Below, piece after piece: positions 12,068 to 24,500 of a stretch of DNA of 64,000 nucleotides. The notes below the pieces were generated by a model, which had not been told where the DNA came from, did not search any database, and saw only the letters and a program-made list of their open reading frames with translations. The stretch covers positions 2,854,501 to 2,918,500 of the forward strand of contig OX344763.1 of assembly GCA_947034895.1 (NCBI GenBank), read 5' to 3'. Each line of letters begins with the position of its first letter. Position 1 is the first letter of the stretch. Both the position numbers and the translations under genes were made by a program. This stretch comes from Rhytidiadelphus loreus (Eukaryota; Streptophyta; Bryopsida; Hypnales; Hylocomiaceae).

Positions 12068-13900
12068 TGCCATTGATATTTAAGTTTGAGTGTTGATTTT
12101 TTGGTATGAATGTAGGTGTTGCATTTGGATCCATGATGATTTTGGATGCACATCCCTTAAACTCCTAAAGGACCAAATGTTTGAATTTCAAACAATGGAT
12201 GAACACAAACATGTACCAAACATACAAAATCTTGTTTTTTTCATCTATACTTCAAAACTAAAATGAAATTATAACCAAAATTAAACTATCATCTTTTGGA
12301 TTGAATTGCCCAATCCAAGGCCTCAAGGAAAGCGATAAAGTATATCTAATGACCCAAAATATCCCCTAATCCAATTACAATCCTTGCAATAGGTTCAATT
12401 TTGCCTTCTTGCATCCCAATGAAGTAAAAACTATAAGAATTAGCATTATGACAACCATAGTGTAGGATTCGGTTGAAAAATAAAAGTTTCATTACTTCAA
12501 AGAACATCACCATGCAATTTATACACATAGCAAAGGATTCCAATCATTCATTATTCAACAATTTGAACAAAGGCTTTTGGATTACAATTGCAACTTTGTA
12601 GGAAATTCGAAGACCCATATATTGTAGAATCCAAATGGTCAAGAATAGATCCTTCATAGGAATACAATGCATAGCTATATGTTTTTGCTTTGACCATCTG
12701 TTATATATCTTTTCTTTACTAAAAATGAGTTGAACAAAATACATCTAAATAAATCTCTTGATGTATCATTCTATTGCAAAAAGAAGTTTGTAAATTTGAT
12801 TAGGCTATGTATGTGCAATGACAACAAGGATAATAATGGGGCATCCTACTTTAAGACCAATTAGTGCAATTGGTGTGAAAAAATCTTGATATAGAGTGGG
12901 TTGTAAATTCAATTCAACTAGTGATTGAGCCAAATTATACTATCTCTCGTGATTATAGAATCTTCCAACCAACCGGCCCCCCCCCTTGAAAAATATGAAA
13001 GTTGTTAATCCCCTGTTGAGAAAATTCCCACCCCCCCTTCTGATCTATCTCTTGTGATCCTCCTATTAACCAACTTCCTTTATTTGGGAAAATAATAAAT
13101 ATGGATATGAATACATGTCTAAGATACGGATACAATACAGGATACGAGATATGGTCAAATGGACATATCCCATATTGTTTAGAATTGTGAAGTGCTCCCT
13201 CAAATTCAAATAGGAGGAGGGGGGTGGGAAGATACTAAAGAAAAAAATGTATTCCCAAATGGGAGAAGGGGGGAGGTAATAGATTTTTCTTTCAAAAATT
13301 TTAATCACAAAAATTGGAGGGAGGTAATAAGTTTAAAAAAAAAAAGTTTTAATCACAAAAATCGGGGAAGAGGTGTTAATAATTAATTAATTTTTTTAAT
13401 GGGGCTCACTATCCACTCAAAAGATAGACACAATTGCTACTCTAGTAGTACGAATCTTCTTTGGGATGGCAAAAGTTTGAAGCTTCGATCCAAATTTTTT
13501 CCGTAAGAAAACACAAGAACAAATTATTTACCACAAATGATAAAATTTAAAATTTTTGAATTCATATTTTGAATCCTAGACCCTGAATGAGGCTACAAAA
13601 TTGACTGCCCCAAATAATAGGGGGTAGCTTGTACAGTACACAAAGCGTGGGAAAAAAATAAAAAACTACTTTAGACACTACTTACTACTTACTACTTACT
13701 AAGTTTACTTTAGACAAATCCGCTTGAGCCCGGGCCGAAACCAGGCGCCCGGCGGCAGAAAAAGAATCTCGCGACGGCCGTGGCGACTGCAGGGTGGCCA
13801 AAATCAGCCGGCGGGGTAGGCATATCCTAATTTCTGGGACGAGGGCCTCCGCAACGGTTGCGCAGAGTGTCACGCTGGCTGCAAGTCAAAGTGTAACCGC
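12068..13900. other. AT-rich intergenic DNA without recognisable gene
   Basis: No supported gene. Runs of C and G near 12969-13040 and 13205-13275 resemble each other in inverted orientation, and similar G-rich/C-rich patches recur near 34960-35030 and 35340, suggesting copies of one repeat. Short ORFs here are chance. Confidence 0.4.
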
Positions 13901-14656
13901 TTTCGTATTTCTAACATAGCGCATGGGTCGCACATACCGGCTTGATTGGAACGCCCGGCGTCACGGTAGTCATCTTCGAATCAATCCTCGTCCTCTGCCT
14001 CCGCCTATTCGTGATCCATTTGCTCGCTCGCTCTCTTCGGCTCCCTCGCGACTCCCTCCAATGAAAGGTGCGTGCAATTTTCGCAATTGTTGGATCCGTC
14101 GTTGCGTTTGCTTTACTGCAATGGGTATTTGGTTTCGGTTTCTGAGTTGATTTTGGGCAATGCGGAAAGGCTAGGAGAGTGTCTGGGAGAAGCACTGGAG
14201 TCGCTTTTGTATAATTCAGTGTCGAATGGTCTCGAATCTGGACTTCTGTTAGTTTTTGTTTTAGGGGGTGAGCTTAAAACAAAAGTATGTGGTTTTGGGG
14301 TTTTGGGGTTTGGGGAGTTGTTGCAATTGACTGACGATTGAGAGGGATTCGATGAATTGATAGCACTGCGGTGTGTATGGTGAAGCAATTGGAAGAGGAT
14401 TTGAACGAAGCACTGGACAGAATAGGATGGGAAGGCTTAGGGTTTTAGGTTTTAGGTTTAATTGCTTGCGGGCTACGAATCTTCCAGTTTGTTACGAGAA
14501 AGGTAATTATGGTGATGATCTCGAAGCGATGAGGCGTTAGAATCCTTGGTATTGAAATACGGCACTGAGATTTGACGATGAGTTTTTAAATTCCTTGAAA
14601 CTGTGTTCTGGCGTCTAGGGTTTAGGGTTTCCATTTTTGACGGTGAAATTGAACAG

Positions 14657-14845
14657 GACGTCCAGTTCATTGGAACTACGAACTCTTCGTACGTGCAATC
14701 CCGAATGAAAGCTATGGAAGAGGTGGTGGATTGGGAGCAGGAGCGGCGGGCAGCCAAGCGTGTGCTAGAATATTTGGAGCACGACAGCAAGCAACAAAAT
14801 GTGAAACGGAGGTTGCACTCTCTCTTCTCTCGATCTAGAGCCTAA
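14657..14845 (+). CDS. Possible terminal exon of a small unidentified gene
   Basis: After an acceptor-like TTGAACAG at 14649-14656 the frame stays open for 62 codons to a TAA. The peptide is highly charged and helix-forming: it contains YVQSRMKAMEEVVDWEQE and RRAAKRVLEYLEHDSKQ, and ends LHSLFSRSRA. This looks coding rather than random. Candidate upstream coding pieces with a similar charged character lie near 14070-14230 (LILGNAERLGECLGEALESL) and 14379-14450 (MVKQLEEDLNEALDRIGWEG), but I could not join them in phase. It might be a separate small gene or an alternative 5' part of the gene that follows. The family was not recognised. Confidence 0.3.
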   Translation, partial: DVQFIGTTNSSYVQSRMKAMEEVVDWEQERRAAKRVLEYLEHDSKQQNVKRRLHSLFSRSRA

Positions 14846-15518
14846 TCAGGATTTTGTTTATCTTTTTAAGAGAAAGAGAAGATTTTCGAAGTCGAATTGA
14901 AGTTTTGGGATATCTGGATTAGTTGATTGAAATCTTAAACATTGATGGGCTGTCTATCCGTGCCTGAATTTTTTTTAAATCGCTTCGATTGTCATTGAAG
15001 AGCCAAAATTGTGATTTTGATCTGTATTGAGGTTTTAAAGAGGTTGTCAAAGCGTTTTTTCGTCATTTTCGTTGCTTCCTGCCTTTCTTTATTGACAATT
15101 TAGGTTAGGAGTTTTTGTTGATGCCCTGTGAGTTGCATTATTTTTAGTCACTGATTTAGAAATACTTAAATTCAAGTTTTCTGGAGATATCCCTTGTTCA
15201 TGACTGACTCTTACTCGGGAATGGATTGGCTTGGAAGACCGAGCTGTTTATTATGCTGACAGAGGGTTTACTAAGTGTTGTTGCTGTTTGGAAATGCAGG
15301 TGGATTTTGAGAAACTGGCCAGAACCTAGCGGTCGTAGGGACAAAAAAATTCACACAAGCTCAACGGAGTACGTTTCAATTAACTAGTGACGTTTTTATT
15401 CTGGAAACTGAATCATTTCGTTGATTGGATAGTATACGGCAAAGACAGATGTTACCGACGTTGTTTTGTTATTCCTGATATCAACAGTAAATTTATTGAA
15501 GTGCAATTTCTGTTACAG

Positions 15519-18042
15519 GTGTATACCTGAGTTACTTCAACGGGGAAAAGAGGAACCGGTGAGAAAACGTTCTCGACTGTCTGCGCTGATTTTCTGCTAA
15601 GTTTATATTTATCAAAATTTGTTTGTTTTACTATTCGCCTCTCTGTGCTTTTCCTCTGATGAGTTCTCGTAGTTTAGATTTAACGAAGACAGATACTTAA
15701 TACAAATTTGTTTGTTTGCAGTCCTTGAGAAGCGTCAATACCTTCGTTGGAAAAAGTCTTGACACTTTACTGAAAAACAAAATTTTACGAAAGAGGACTG
15801 TAAAGAAAAGAAAAAGCGGTGACACTCTCATGATTTTGGATCCCATGGCAACGAAAGAGGGTCTCTTGAGAATCACTGACGGTACAGGTCAGTCGGATGA
15901 TATCCATATTCATACTACGGTTGTCAAGGAGGGTCTCTTGAGAATAACAGATGGTGCTAGCGAGTCTGACGATTTGGTCAAGGAGAAGGTGTATCACAAG
16001 AATCAAAAGTGGGTACCTCCAAAACGTTTCTTCGATCTGCAGAAGATTGACGAGGCGGAAATCGTGACGTCGTTGCCTTGTGTCTTGGACACATTGCACA
16101 TCAATTCTTTGCAGTCCATCCTCTCAGTACTTACTGGTTTCGACACTAGAGTCTTGAATAGGAGTTGGTTGGAGGAGCGGATAGTGCTGGCGGTAAATGA
16201 TTACGTCGATGAATGCGGAGGCACTCTACCAGACGCTGTAATGCAAGCGATAGAGATTATTCGAGACGAGAAATCAGCACGTAAGACGATGTCCTCTGGC
16301 AATCTATTTGAGCTTCCTCCCTGTTCAATCCTCGCCGTTCAATCAGCTCTTGATCAGGTGGAAAGTTTACCTCTGCGAACTTTACATGCCATGTTTGACC
16401 TGATCCGTGAGAAAGAGGTCGAAACGGTCAGGTTAGAGGCGTCTGTAACTGGAGGAAACAGAGCCCGTCTTGCGAAGTCTCTAAGGAAGAAAGCTGACAG
16501 CTTGACAGAGTATCTCGAGGAAGATGACCCCTTGCCGGAGCCTCTCACGAGAGCCTTGCGTGCAATGAGTTTATCGGCAAGGGAATTGGATGGGAATGAT
16601 GGGAACTTGATGTCAATAATTGGACCTCCACTACCTGATGTTGAAGCAGTTCACAACAAGCTACTGTTGGCCCTCTCGCAGCTGAAGAAGCTTGGATTTC
16701 ACAGCCTGAACTCACTTTCAAGTTTAGTGCACAAGGGCGCTGTACAATCGTTTTGTAAGGAGCATCCAACGTATTTACGTTCACACTTTCGACGAATTTT
16801 ATTGGATTTTCTTCTAAGGTGTGATGATCCTCAAGTACCAGCGCCTATTCAGACCATTATAGATACCATAGCAACTGAGGTTGCGCAGCTGGAGATGTCA
16901 CCTGAAAAGTCTAAGAAGCATCAAAAGCAACCTAAAAAGCTTGATAGGGTATCCAAGAGGTCAATGTGGCAACAAGGGGAAAGGAATGGTGAAGAGGTAG
17001 AGGCTGTGCTCCAGATTAGCAGCCACTTGGAGCAAATAGTTAGAGAAAGGGAGGAAGCCGAAAGGAGACCTCTGCCTGTGGCCGTAAATGTGGAAGAAGA
17101 TTTTAAGATCTCGGGTGTACCAGATGAGGCAGATTTTATGGAAGATGTAGCTGTTCGGACAGCAGCTGATGAAGCTGGAACGCTGTGCTATGCCCTCCTG
17201 GGGCGGGCTTTGGAAGAGCTTCTACCACCGAAAGCATCACCATTACCGCAATATGTACAGAAATATTTACAAGGTGGTTTTCATGGAGTTGCGGAACAAG
17301 GTACTCCACACCATCTCCAAAATCTCCTCTTTAACCCTCAAGGAACAGGGATTCATGGTTCTAAAATGGTTCATGGTTCATCATATTGTGTAGAATATAA
17401 TTCAGAACAGGCCAAATTTTATATCACGAGAACCAGTGATGAACATTTGCATGTTTTGGTAAAAAATTAGATAAATTTGATTCTAGAAAGTTTCCATATG
17501 ACCTACTCAAAACTTTAAGAGAATATTAGTCTCCTTGGTCCTTCAGGGGTTAACACCAAAGGATCACATAAAATTTCTGGAAATTTTGTGCGTTTGGCTT
17601 GGGTGGCCTGGCATGATTTCTTCTTGTATACTGCAGGTGAAGCAGGTGAGAAGAAAGAGAATCCTGTTGACGAGGTGGATCTACTTATAAAGATTGCTGA
17701 GTCCCTGCCTGGCGTGTCAACTAGGTTTGACCTCTTGAGTATGATTTTGATTTTGATTTTTGATTTTTTCCCAGTCCTTAGCACTCCTTCAGTTTACTAT
17801 TCTATCTTCATGCCTACCTATTCACATGCAGTGAAACTTCAAAGGAACATTTGCTTCGCAGTTCTCATGATTGAAACTTTAATCGATTCAACTATCCTCT
17901 ACACTCGTCTCTATCAGCAATGGAATGTATATGCTTGCTTTTTTGCACTTGGTATCAGTTTAGACCTGTTCTGATAGAGTAACTGAATGGAAACTTTGGC
18001 AGGGCTTTGCAAAATATGAAACATCGTTTGACTTTAAAATGA
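15519..18042 (+). CDS. Uncharacterised protein of repeated helical units, four exons (5' end uncertain)
   Basis: I do not recognise the family. Exons 15519-15558, 15722-17273, 17637-17724 and 18003-18042 join in phase with GT-AG borders and end at a TGA (18040-18042), giving about 573 residues; upstream exons must supply the start. The large exon shows a short internal duplication (KEGLLRITDG twice, about 15855-15960). At least three copies of a 65-85-residue unit follow. Each opens with a leucine-rich helix (VLDTLHINSLQSILSVL near 16080; ALDQVESLPLRTLHAMF near 16345; ALSQLKKLGFHSLNSLSSL near 16675) and closes with an acidic-Pro segment (DECGGTLPDAVMQAI; EEDDPLPEPLTRALRAM; RCDDPQVPAPIQTIIDTI). 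The C-terminus (IAESLPGVSTRALQNMKHRL) resembles the opening of another unit. Lys-rich segments near 16905-16970 suggest a linker. If 17273 is not used as a donor, the large exon would instead read through to a stop at 17468-17470. Confidence 0.72.
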
Positions 18043-20085
18043 GTTTGAGTAGAAGGAAGTTCCTGAATGACTGGTCATCATGCTTTGGCACGTTGGGTGC
18101 AAGACAAGAGTGCAGTTCTATTTCAGGTATTTCTTTCTTCCTGCTGTTGTTTTGGGGTGAATATGCTAGGTTAGAGGTTAATGTTTTGCACTGGCAATCC
18201 GCACATGAGAATCATTGTCATTGTTTAGCGAACATTTAAGGTAGAGGATACTATTTGCGTCACTTCAAGCATTTTCACATATGTACGAATGTGATTTTCG
18301 GGAGATGTATGGAGCTATGGAGAAACCACTTCGGGTGCAAGAGTCAAATCTGTTGAGACCAAACTTTTGTCACTTATGTAAGAATTTCTTATGCAGCTTC
18401 AAAGTGGGAGGTTGAAGATCACGAAAAAGAGACAGTAGAAAACCCCATTTTCATTCAAAGATCGGAGGCCAAGAGACATTACCGGACTGTAATGTTGTGT
18501 ACAAATTGGTAGGGGATATTTCAAGCTGTTCATTTCTACGTATCAGATTCAACAAGACATAATTCATGAAGACGATTACGGTATCTGGTTTATTTGTTGG
18601 GTTCTACTAAAGATTCATGGTCACTTTCTATTGGAACAAAGATTATCAGCTGACAAGTAGCTACTGATTACCTCCTTGACATATCAGAGATGAACATTCC
18701 GTTGTAAATTACTTAATTTTCTTGGCAGAGAAGTAAAACTTGTTTTTTAAGATCTTGGTCCTTTGAATTAAAAGAGTAAACTGAAAGCTTAGGTTAATGT
18801 TGTGTACTAAATTTTGTTTCGTCGAATGTTCGTTTTAAAAATACGGTAGTGCATGTTTTGTATTTGCTCGATGAACAACTTCATTTGAAACTTGCATAAG
18901 ATCTTGACAAAATAATTTCAGCTGGGTCCTTGTGTTCGGGAAGAACCGGCGGCTAGTTCAAAGTTAGCCGGTGGAATTGGAAAAAAAACTGGTTGCAATT
19001 GGAAAAGATCGGCAAAATACTTGTGAAAAAGTTTATAAAAATTCATATTTTGAATAAGAAATAGAGAAAACAACTGGAATTTGTACCTGAAAAACTGGTT
19101 CTGTTTAGGAATTGAAAAAAAATAGCACAGCATTCAGGAAGTTTATTGAGTTCCACCCACTATTTTCAAATAAAGTTTTGACAATAAGCAATCAGACTCT
19201 CATCTTCAAATTATCCCATACCCTTCAAGGATTCATGACAAACAATGAATTTCATTATAAAATTCATTATAAAAATGACTTCTCCACCCTTTACTCACAG
19301 TATCAACAACGTAATTCCTGCACTTGATTATCAAAATATTCCTTGATGGAAGATGGTCACATGATGGATTGGAACTTGCACATTACCTTTCTACTCTTAC
19401 CTTGAAGTCTTCAATTATTTGATTTTTTACTCATGCGCTGTAATTTGTAAATATTTCGCTATTCTTTTCATTTTGTTTTTTGTTTTTTCCCCGTCACTGT
19501 TTTGAATTATTTTTGGGCAAACCTGCCCCCTAAAGCTACGGTAAACGGTGCAGTGAGACAGTTGTGATGATCCTACCATAGAATTAGTGCCACTTTGAGA
19601 TGGGCTCAGGATTTTGAGAAACAGAAATGAAATGCACCTGCACATTGTCTAGCATTACACTGTTTATTTTCGTAGTGTATGATGCAATCATTTGTAGATC
19701 TATGATACACCATGATCAACCATTGTCTAGCTACTGATGGATTTTCTCAAAAAACTCCTTGTTCGTATTACTTGACCAAAGCACCAATGAATAGCAAAAA
19801 GTTGACAACAAAGTGAATTACATGAGTCACAAGATTGATTGTTTTATAACCTTCACCAACTAGGATGCATGCTAAGTTGTGCTATATCTAAGTGCCGATG
19901 CAATTTGCAGTACATTCAATCTAGAGAAAGTTTGATTGGTAAGTTCCAACCTTAGCTCACTTGAGTTGATGCCAACATCATTGTGCACCTAGTACATAGT
20001 CGCCGATACTCTTTCGAGCTGCTAGAAAGAAATCATAAATCCTGACTGATTTCTATATGAACAATTCCTTAACACATCAAAAAAC
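18043..20085. other. Intergenic region, nothing recognised
   Basis: This holds the 3' flank of the unit-repeat gene and the 3' flank of the F-box gene (convergent arrangement). A phrase at 18930-18980 contains short inverted copies of GCCGGCG-like sequence around GGCGGCTAGTTC. No supported ORF, RNA gene or clear transposon end was seen. Confidence 0.35.
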
Positions 20086-21501
20086 TCACCTGCCTTGCGG
20101 ATGAACGTTCCATCGAATCTCACAGGTCCGGTTCTTTTCCAGCCACACATGTTCATCACCTGGCAATTTTGGAAGGTCACGCCAAGTTCTTGTAGACAAA
20201 TCATAAAGCCATCCTTTGTCACTGTGCCAAGGCTTCAATTCGGTCAAGGTCACAAACACCACCAAGAAGCCATTTGAAGAAAGCAATATCACCTTGTAAC
20301 TATTGCTCTTCGGAGTGTTCTCAAAAGGGACACACTTGTGAACATCCACTTCCAAAAAAGTGGTCGGATTTTGAGGATGATACCCCACAATATATTCCTT
20401 GATACGATATGTTTCTCGAGGCCGATTTCTGGGCACCGCACTGCCAGGGGCATTGGTGTCCTTGAGCAGCACAAACAAATGATTCTTGAGGAATGCAAAA
20501 GATAGTACCTTCTCCTTGTACCACGGGCTTTGTTCAATACCATGTTCACCAACTCTTCCCATCACAAAATCATATGCTGATTGATTCCCAAACATGATAT
20601 TAGCTGCCTCACTTGGTTGGGACCAACGCCCTGTCTCAGGATGAAAGACCTGAATATCGTCCTGAATATCGTCTGAATCTATGCCTCCCCTATTCACCGT
20701 AATGAGCACCTTGTAACGATTTGTTTCACGATCCACATTGATGCATTTCAAGCGGACATGCTGCACATCCAGGATAGGGGGCAGATCATATTCATATCCT
20801 GTCAATGGATTCATTACCTTAAAGAAGAAGGAGCGAAATGATTCTTTTCTCTTCGGAACCCGATGTGCTTCCATGTCAAAAAGCAGCAACCCTCCATCTT
20901 CACAACTCATATTTCTCCATTGAGGCTGCAGATGCCTCACTGGCCAATCCCTCTCTGGAAACCCAACGGAAACTTGAAAGGCATGCCATGAATTAAATTT
21001 GGTATCAAACACCCGCATCAGAAACAAATTCCCAGGCCCTTCTCGTTCATTCACCTTACTAATGAGAGCAAACATCTTTGGATGTGCCTCATCACATGCC
21101 CTTAAAAAGTCAGAGTCTCCACTTGCACCCAAGCCTTCCCTCCAATCTTTGGAAAGGCATTGCAAATCGAGGATCTTATCCACTGGAAGGCGAGCGAACG
21201 TGAGTTGCAATAATTCATGGGGTAGAGTACCCCCAAGACCTGGCTTCATTACTTCTTCGTGTTCACAGCACACGTGTCGACACACTTGCTCCTCCCCTCC
21301 CACATTCCTTTCGTCTTCCTCTTTCCTTGGTGTTTTGCTTCGTTTCCTGCTGTGGACGAACTTGACATTCTGAACATGAAATTCTGCAGCTGCAAATTCA
21401 AGAAACTCTTGCCATTTGGTGTCAGACTCGCTTCCAGTCCGATAACGCAACCTGCCTTGCAACTCACGAGCTACCTCAAGGTAATTCGGCACGTCAGCCA
21501 T
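20086..21501 (-). CDS. F-box protein, single exon, 471 aa
   Basis: The protein is probably the substrate-recognition subunit of an SCF ubiquitin ligase. The F-box lies at about residues 92-130 (LPHELLQLTFARLPVDKIL, then SKDWR), and binds SKP1 in known family members. The C-terminal 330 residues form an F-box-associated or kelch-like beta-propeller region, seen as recurring segments such as SCEDGGLLLFDM, VMNPLTGYEYDLPP, QVFHPETGRWSQPSE and WLYDLSTRTWRDLPKLP. A basic and acidic linker (SRKRSKTPRKEEDE) precedes the F-box. Start and stop are unambiguous in a single uninterrupted frame, and the length is normal for plant F-box proteins of this type. The substrate cannot be told from the sequence. 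Mosses and liverworts have many such intron-poor F-box genes, which fits the proposed host group. Confidence 0.88.
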   Translation of the reverse strand: MADVPNYLEVARELQGRLRYRTGSESDTKWQEFLEFAAAEFHVQNVKFVHSRKRSKTPRKEEDERNVGGEEQVCRHVCCEHEEVMKPGLGGTLPHELLQLTFARLPVDKILDLQCLSKDWREGLGASGDSDFLRACDEAHPKMFALISKVNEREGPGNLFLMRVFDTKFNSWHAFQVSVGFPERDWPVRHLQPQWRNMSCEDGGLLLFDMEAHRVPKRKESFRSFFFKVMNPLTGYEYDLPPILDVQHVRLKCINVDRETNRYKVLITVNRGGIDSDDIQDDIQVFHPETGRWSQPSEAANIMFGNQSAYDFVMGRVGEHGIEQSPWYKEKVLSFAFLKNHLFVLLKDTNAPGSAVPRNRPRETYRIKEYIVGYHPQNPTTFLEVDVHKCVPFENTPKSNSYKVILLSSNGFLVVFVTLTELKPWHSDKGWLYDLSTRTWRDLPKLPGDEHVWLEKNRTCEIRWNVHPQGR

Positions 21502-24500
21502 CTCTTGATGACCTCAACCCCTTCGTAAGGACTGCCATATCACGAACACATCATCAGTCATCCAATTTGGTCACTGCGCTGCTCAGTTAAGGTAGAGAAT
21601 ACTAAACAATTAGTCGGGAACAGATCCCGTCTCCTAATGAATTACCCTTGTTACCAACAGTAAACCCATCTATTCGTACACTCGGTTGTCCAGACCAAGC
21701 AGCAAGTGGTGTCAGCATGACTCAGCTAGATGACAATAGCTACTCATCTTTGGATTGAATTGGAGCTGTTTACAGTCACTTACAGTGGTCTTACTGATGT
21801 ACAGTACAGAACTTTGGAATTGCATAAGAAATTCAGACATCATGATGTCAACTTGATCTCAACAGATTTAGCGCTTATATCCCAAGCGATCTCTGAACGG
21901 CCCTATAGCGATCTCCCAAAAATCACACTCCTACATACGTTAAATACTTCTTCCACTATAAGCCCCAAATAAGAACCCGAAACCCTCAAGTCTCCCCAAG
22001 CCGAGCTCGGTAGCGACCACGACATGGAGGACACTGAGCAACTGCAATTTCGGAAAGTCGAGCAGGCTTGATCGAAGGATATGGAAAACAACAAAGAATT
22101 TCCAGCCAAGGCTCTTCCTCTCACACCCTAACTCGTGAACGGGCCGTCACAACAACGAGCAATTGCACAATGCCGAAAACATGGCATTATGAACAAATGC
22201 TTCAGAAACTGCATTGGACCACGAGTCAAGAAGCTCCGGTGTGTTGACAAACTTTAAAATCCAAACCCTAAACCCATGCATTGCACTCTACTCCTACGAT
22301 CATCGCCATCTCCAACACGCAGCAACAATACAAAAAGAGGTGAAGAATCATACCAGCACACCAATTCCCGAATAAGTAGAGCAGATCTCACATCCACAAT
22401 CCACAAAATGTACAATCTCCACACACAACACCCCGTCCAGTCCAGTGCACTGCGAATTTTCTAGTAATGCATTCCCTGTCTTTCTTCGCCTTCTGCCCTC
22501 TTACAGTCCCCCTTCGAACTACAGATCGCTGACGCATTCGAAGAACGTCAGTGCTTCTGCTGCCAAGCGCAAGATCCACGAACTCTCCAAAGCATTGACT
22601 CTAATCCAGATTATGGAATAGAGGAGCTCTCCCTCGCATCCCCAATTGCCAAGTTGACGACACAAGCACTGGCCCTCTACTTGACCTGATTAATTAATAG
22701 CAGCCCCAACATCCGAAGCGTTTCCGCCATCGCCTTCAACACTCATCAAGCAAATCTCTCGGCTGCCAAATCGCAACAGCCATCGCTACCCCTCTCGATC
22801 AACCACTCGCTCACGGATGCTCTGCTTTGAAGGCTACTGACCATGAACGTTGCCTGAGTTACTAAAGGCGGCGGACTTCCATGCAGAGTCGGGAAAGAAA
22901 GACAATTTCTTTTTGGATGAATGTACACTTTGTTGGATGGATAATTTAAGTTTCATCTACATTTTGCATGTTTCATCAATATACATAGATTTGAAAAACT
23001 TCATCCCTCGCGAAAATTGTTGTGTGCTCTATCCAAAATAAATTAATCCTTAAAAAAGATGCAACCAACCCCTCATGTCCGAGGTAATCACCAAAATGTT
23101 TGGATTATTGGATCAATAGGTTCATTATGTGTTTCTAGAGTGAACAGTCAAGTCATATGTTGGCCACTTTTCGGCCCCATCATCTTTTCAAGGTTAAACA
23201 AAAAAAAAATTGAGTTCACGCTTCCATATGAGTAGAAAGAAAGTACATTTTAGGAACTATTGTCAAGCTAAAAGAAACCAAAAATTCAAGCTCAATATCA
23301 AAAAATAGTTTTTTTAGGCATAGAAAACTTGCATGAACCGCTTTTACAAGTCTCTCCTCCATTTTTTACAAGACAACAATTCGATCCTCCTCTTGCAACT
23401 ATTGTACGCTTTTTATGCAAAATTGCAAATTTTCTTTGTCTTTTTTATGAATAAGATTTTATAAATTTTATATGCACGGAAGTCTACCCTTAGGAAGGCA
23501 ACCCTTTCCTATTCCCATTGCTTAGCATTAGAAAACTAATGAGACCATTGGAAGGTTGGAAGTTCCCAAGATGTTCCCATTAGCCTGCCTTAGAAAGTGT
23601 CTCTTGTAGGATCAAATTCAATGTGGTCAAAGGACTACAATATTGGACAAGGAATTAATGAGGCCATCAACCCACCAATCATCAATTGATGTTATAGAAA
23701 AACACTAATAAACTTTCTAAAAGAAATTCAATAAGTGGAAACTTATGCATTAGATGTGATTTACCTATTGGGGAAGGTTGTGGGTTCCCAAGTGGGAACT
23801 GGCCGAAATTGGCTATTTGCGAGCTCTGTTGACCTGGCCGAGAGACTGCCATGTCATTTTTTTGAAAGAAAAACAAAACAAAACAAAACAAAAATTATTT
23901 TTCATTTTAAAAACTTTTTTTTTTTCATTTTAAAAATAAATAAATAAATCTAGCATCCGCGTTCAATGGGCCCCTGGGGGAACGGAGTTGGGAACAGCCC
24001 TGAAATGGCCCTCCAGCCCCCCGGATCCCATCTAATGGAATTGGCAAAGAAAGTGGGAATGGGAACCAAGTTGAAAAGACCCTCCTATGAGACACAATCT
24101 GCTCCTAATGGTTTCATTTCAATCGTTTCTATTATTATGAAGGATATTACAATATTTTGTTTTGAAGGTCTTAGCCAAAAGCCTATTTTTGCAAAAGTTT
24201 GAATTTAGTTAGATTGACAATTAATGATATTGTTTTATAATTGAAACTATATGAAAGGTGGTAAATTAGATGAAAAGCAACTACAATAGATAAAAAATAG
24301 TGTAAAGATATGAAGAAAATGTTATGGTGTTTATCATTTTTTAAATAAAAATTTGCTAGCTAAAGAATGTTGGTAAGATGAGAGACTAAATTTGTGGCTA
24401 AATCAACAAATTTAAAGCAACAAAACCAAAAAAATTTGTAATGTTAATTTCAAATTTTTTGCACTTTGAATAGTATTTTTAGCAACTTCACTTGATTATG

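Noticed and set aside
22276..22579. Short ORFs on both strands near 22.3-22.6 kb
   Set aside because: Overlapping low-complexity frames in opposite strands with no motif or splice support.
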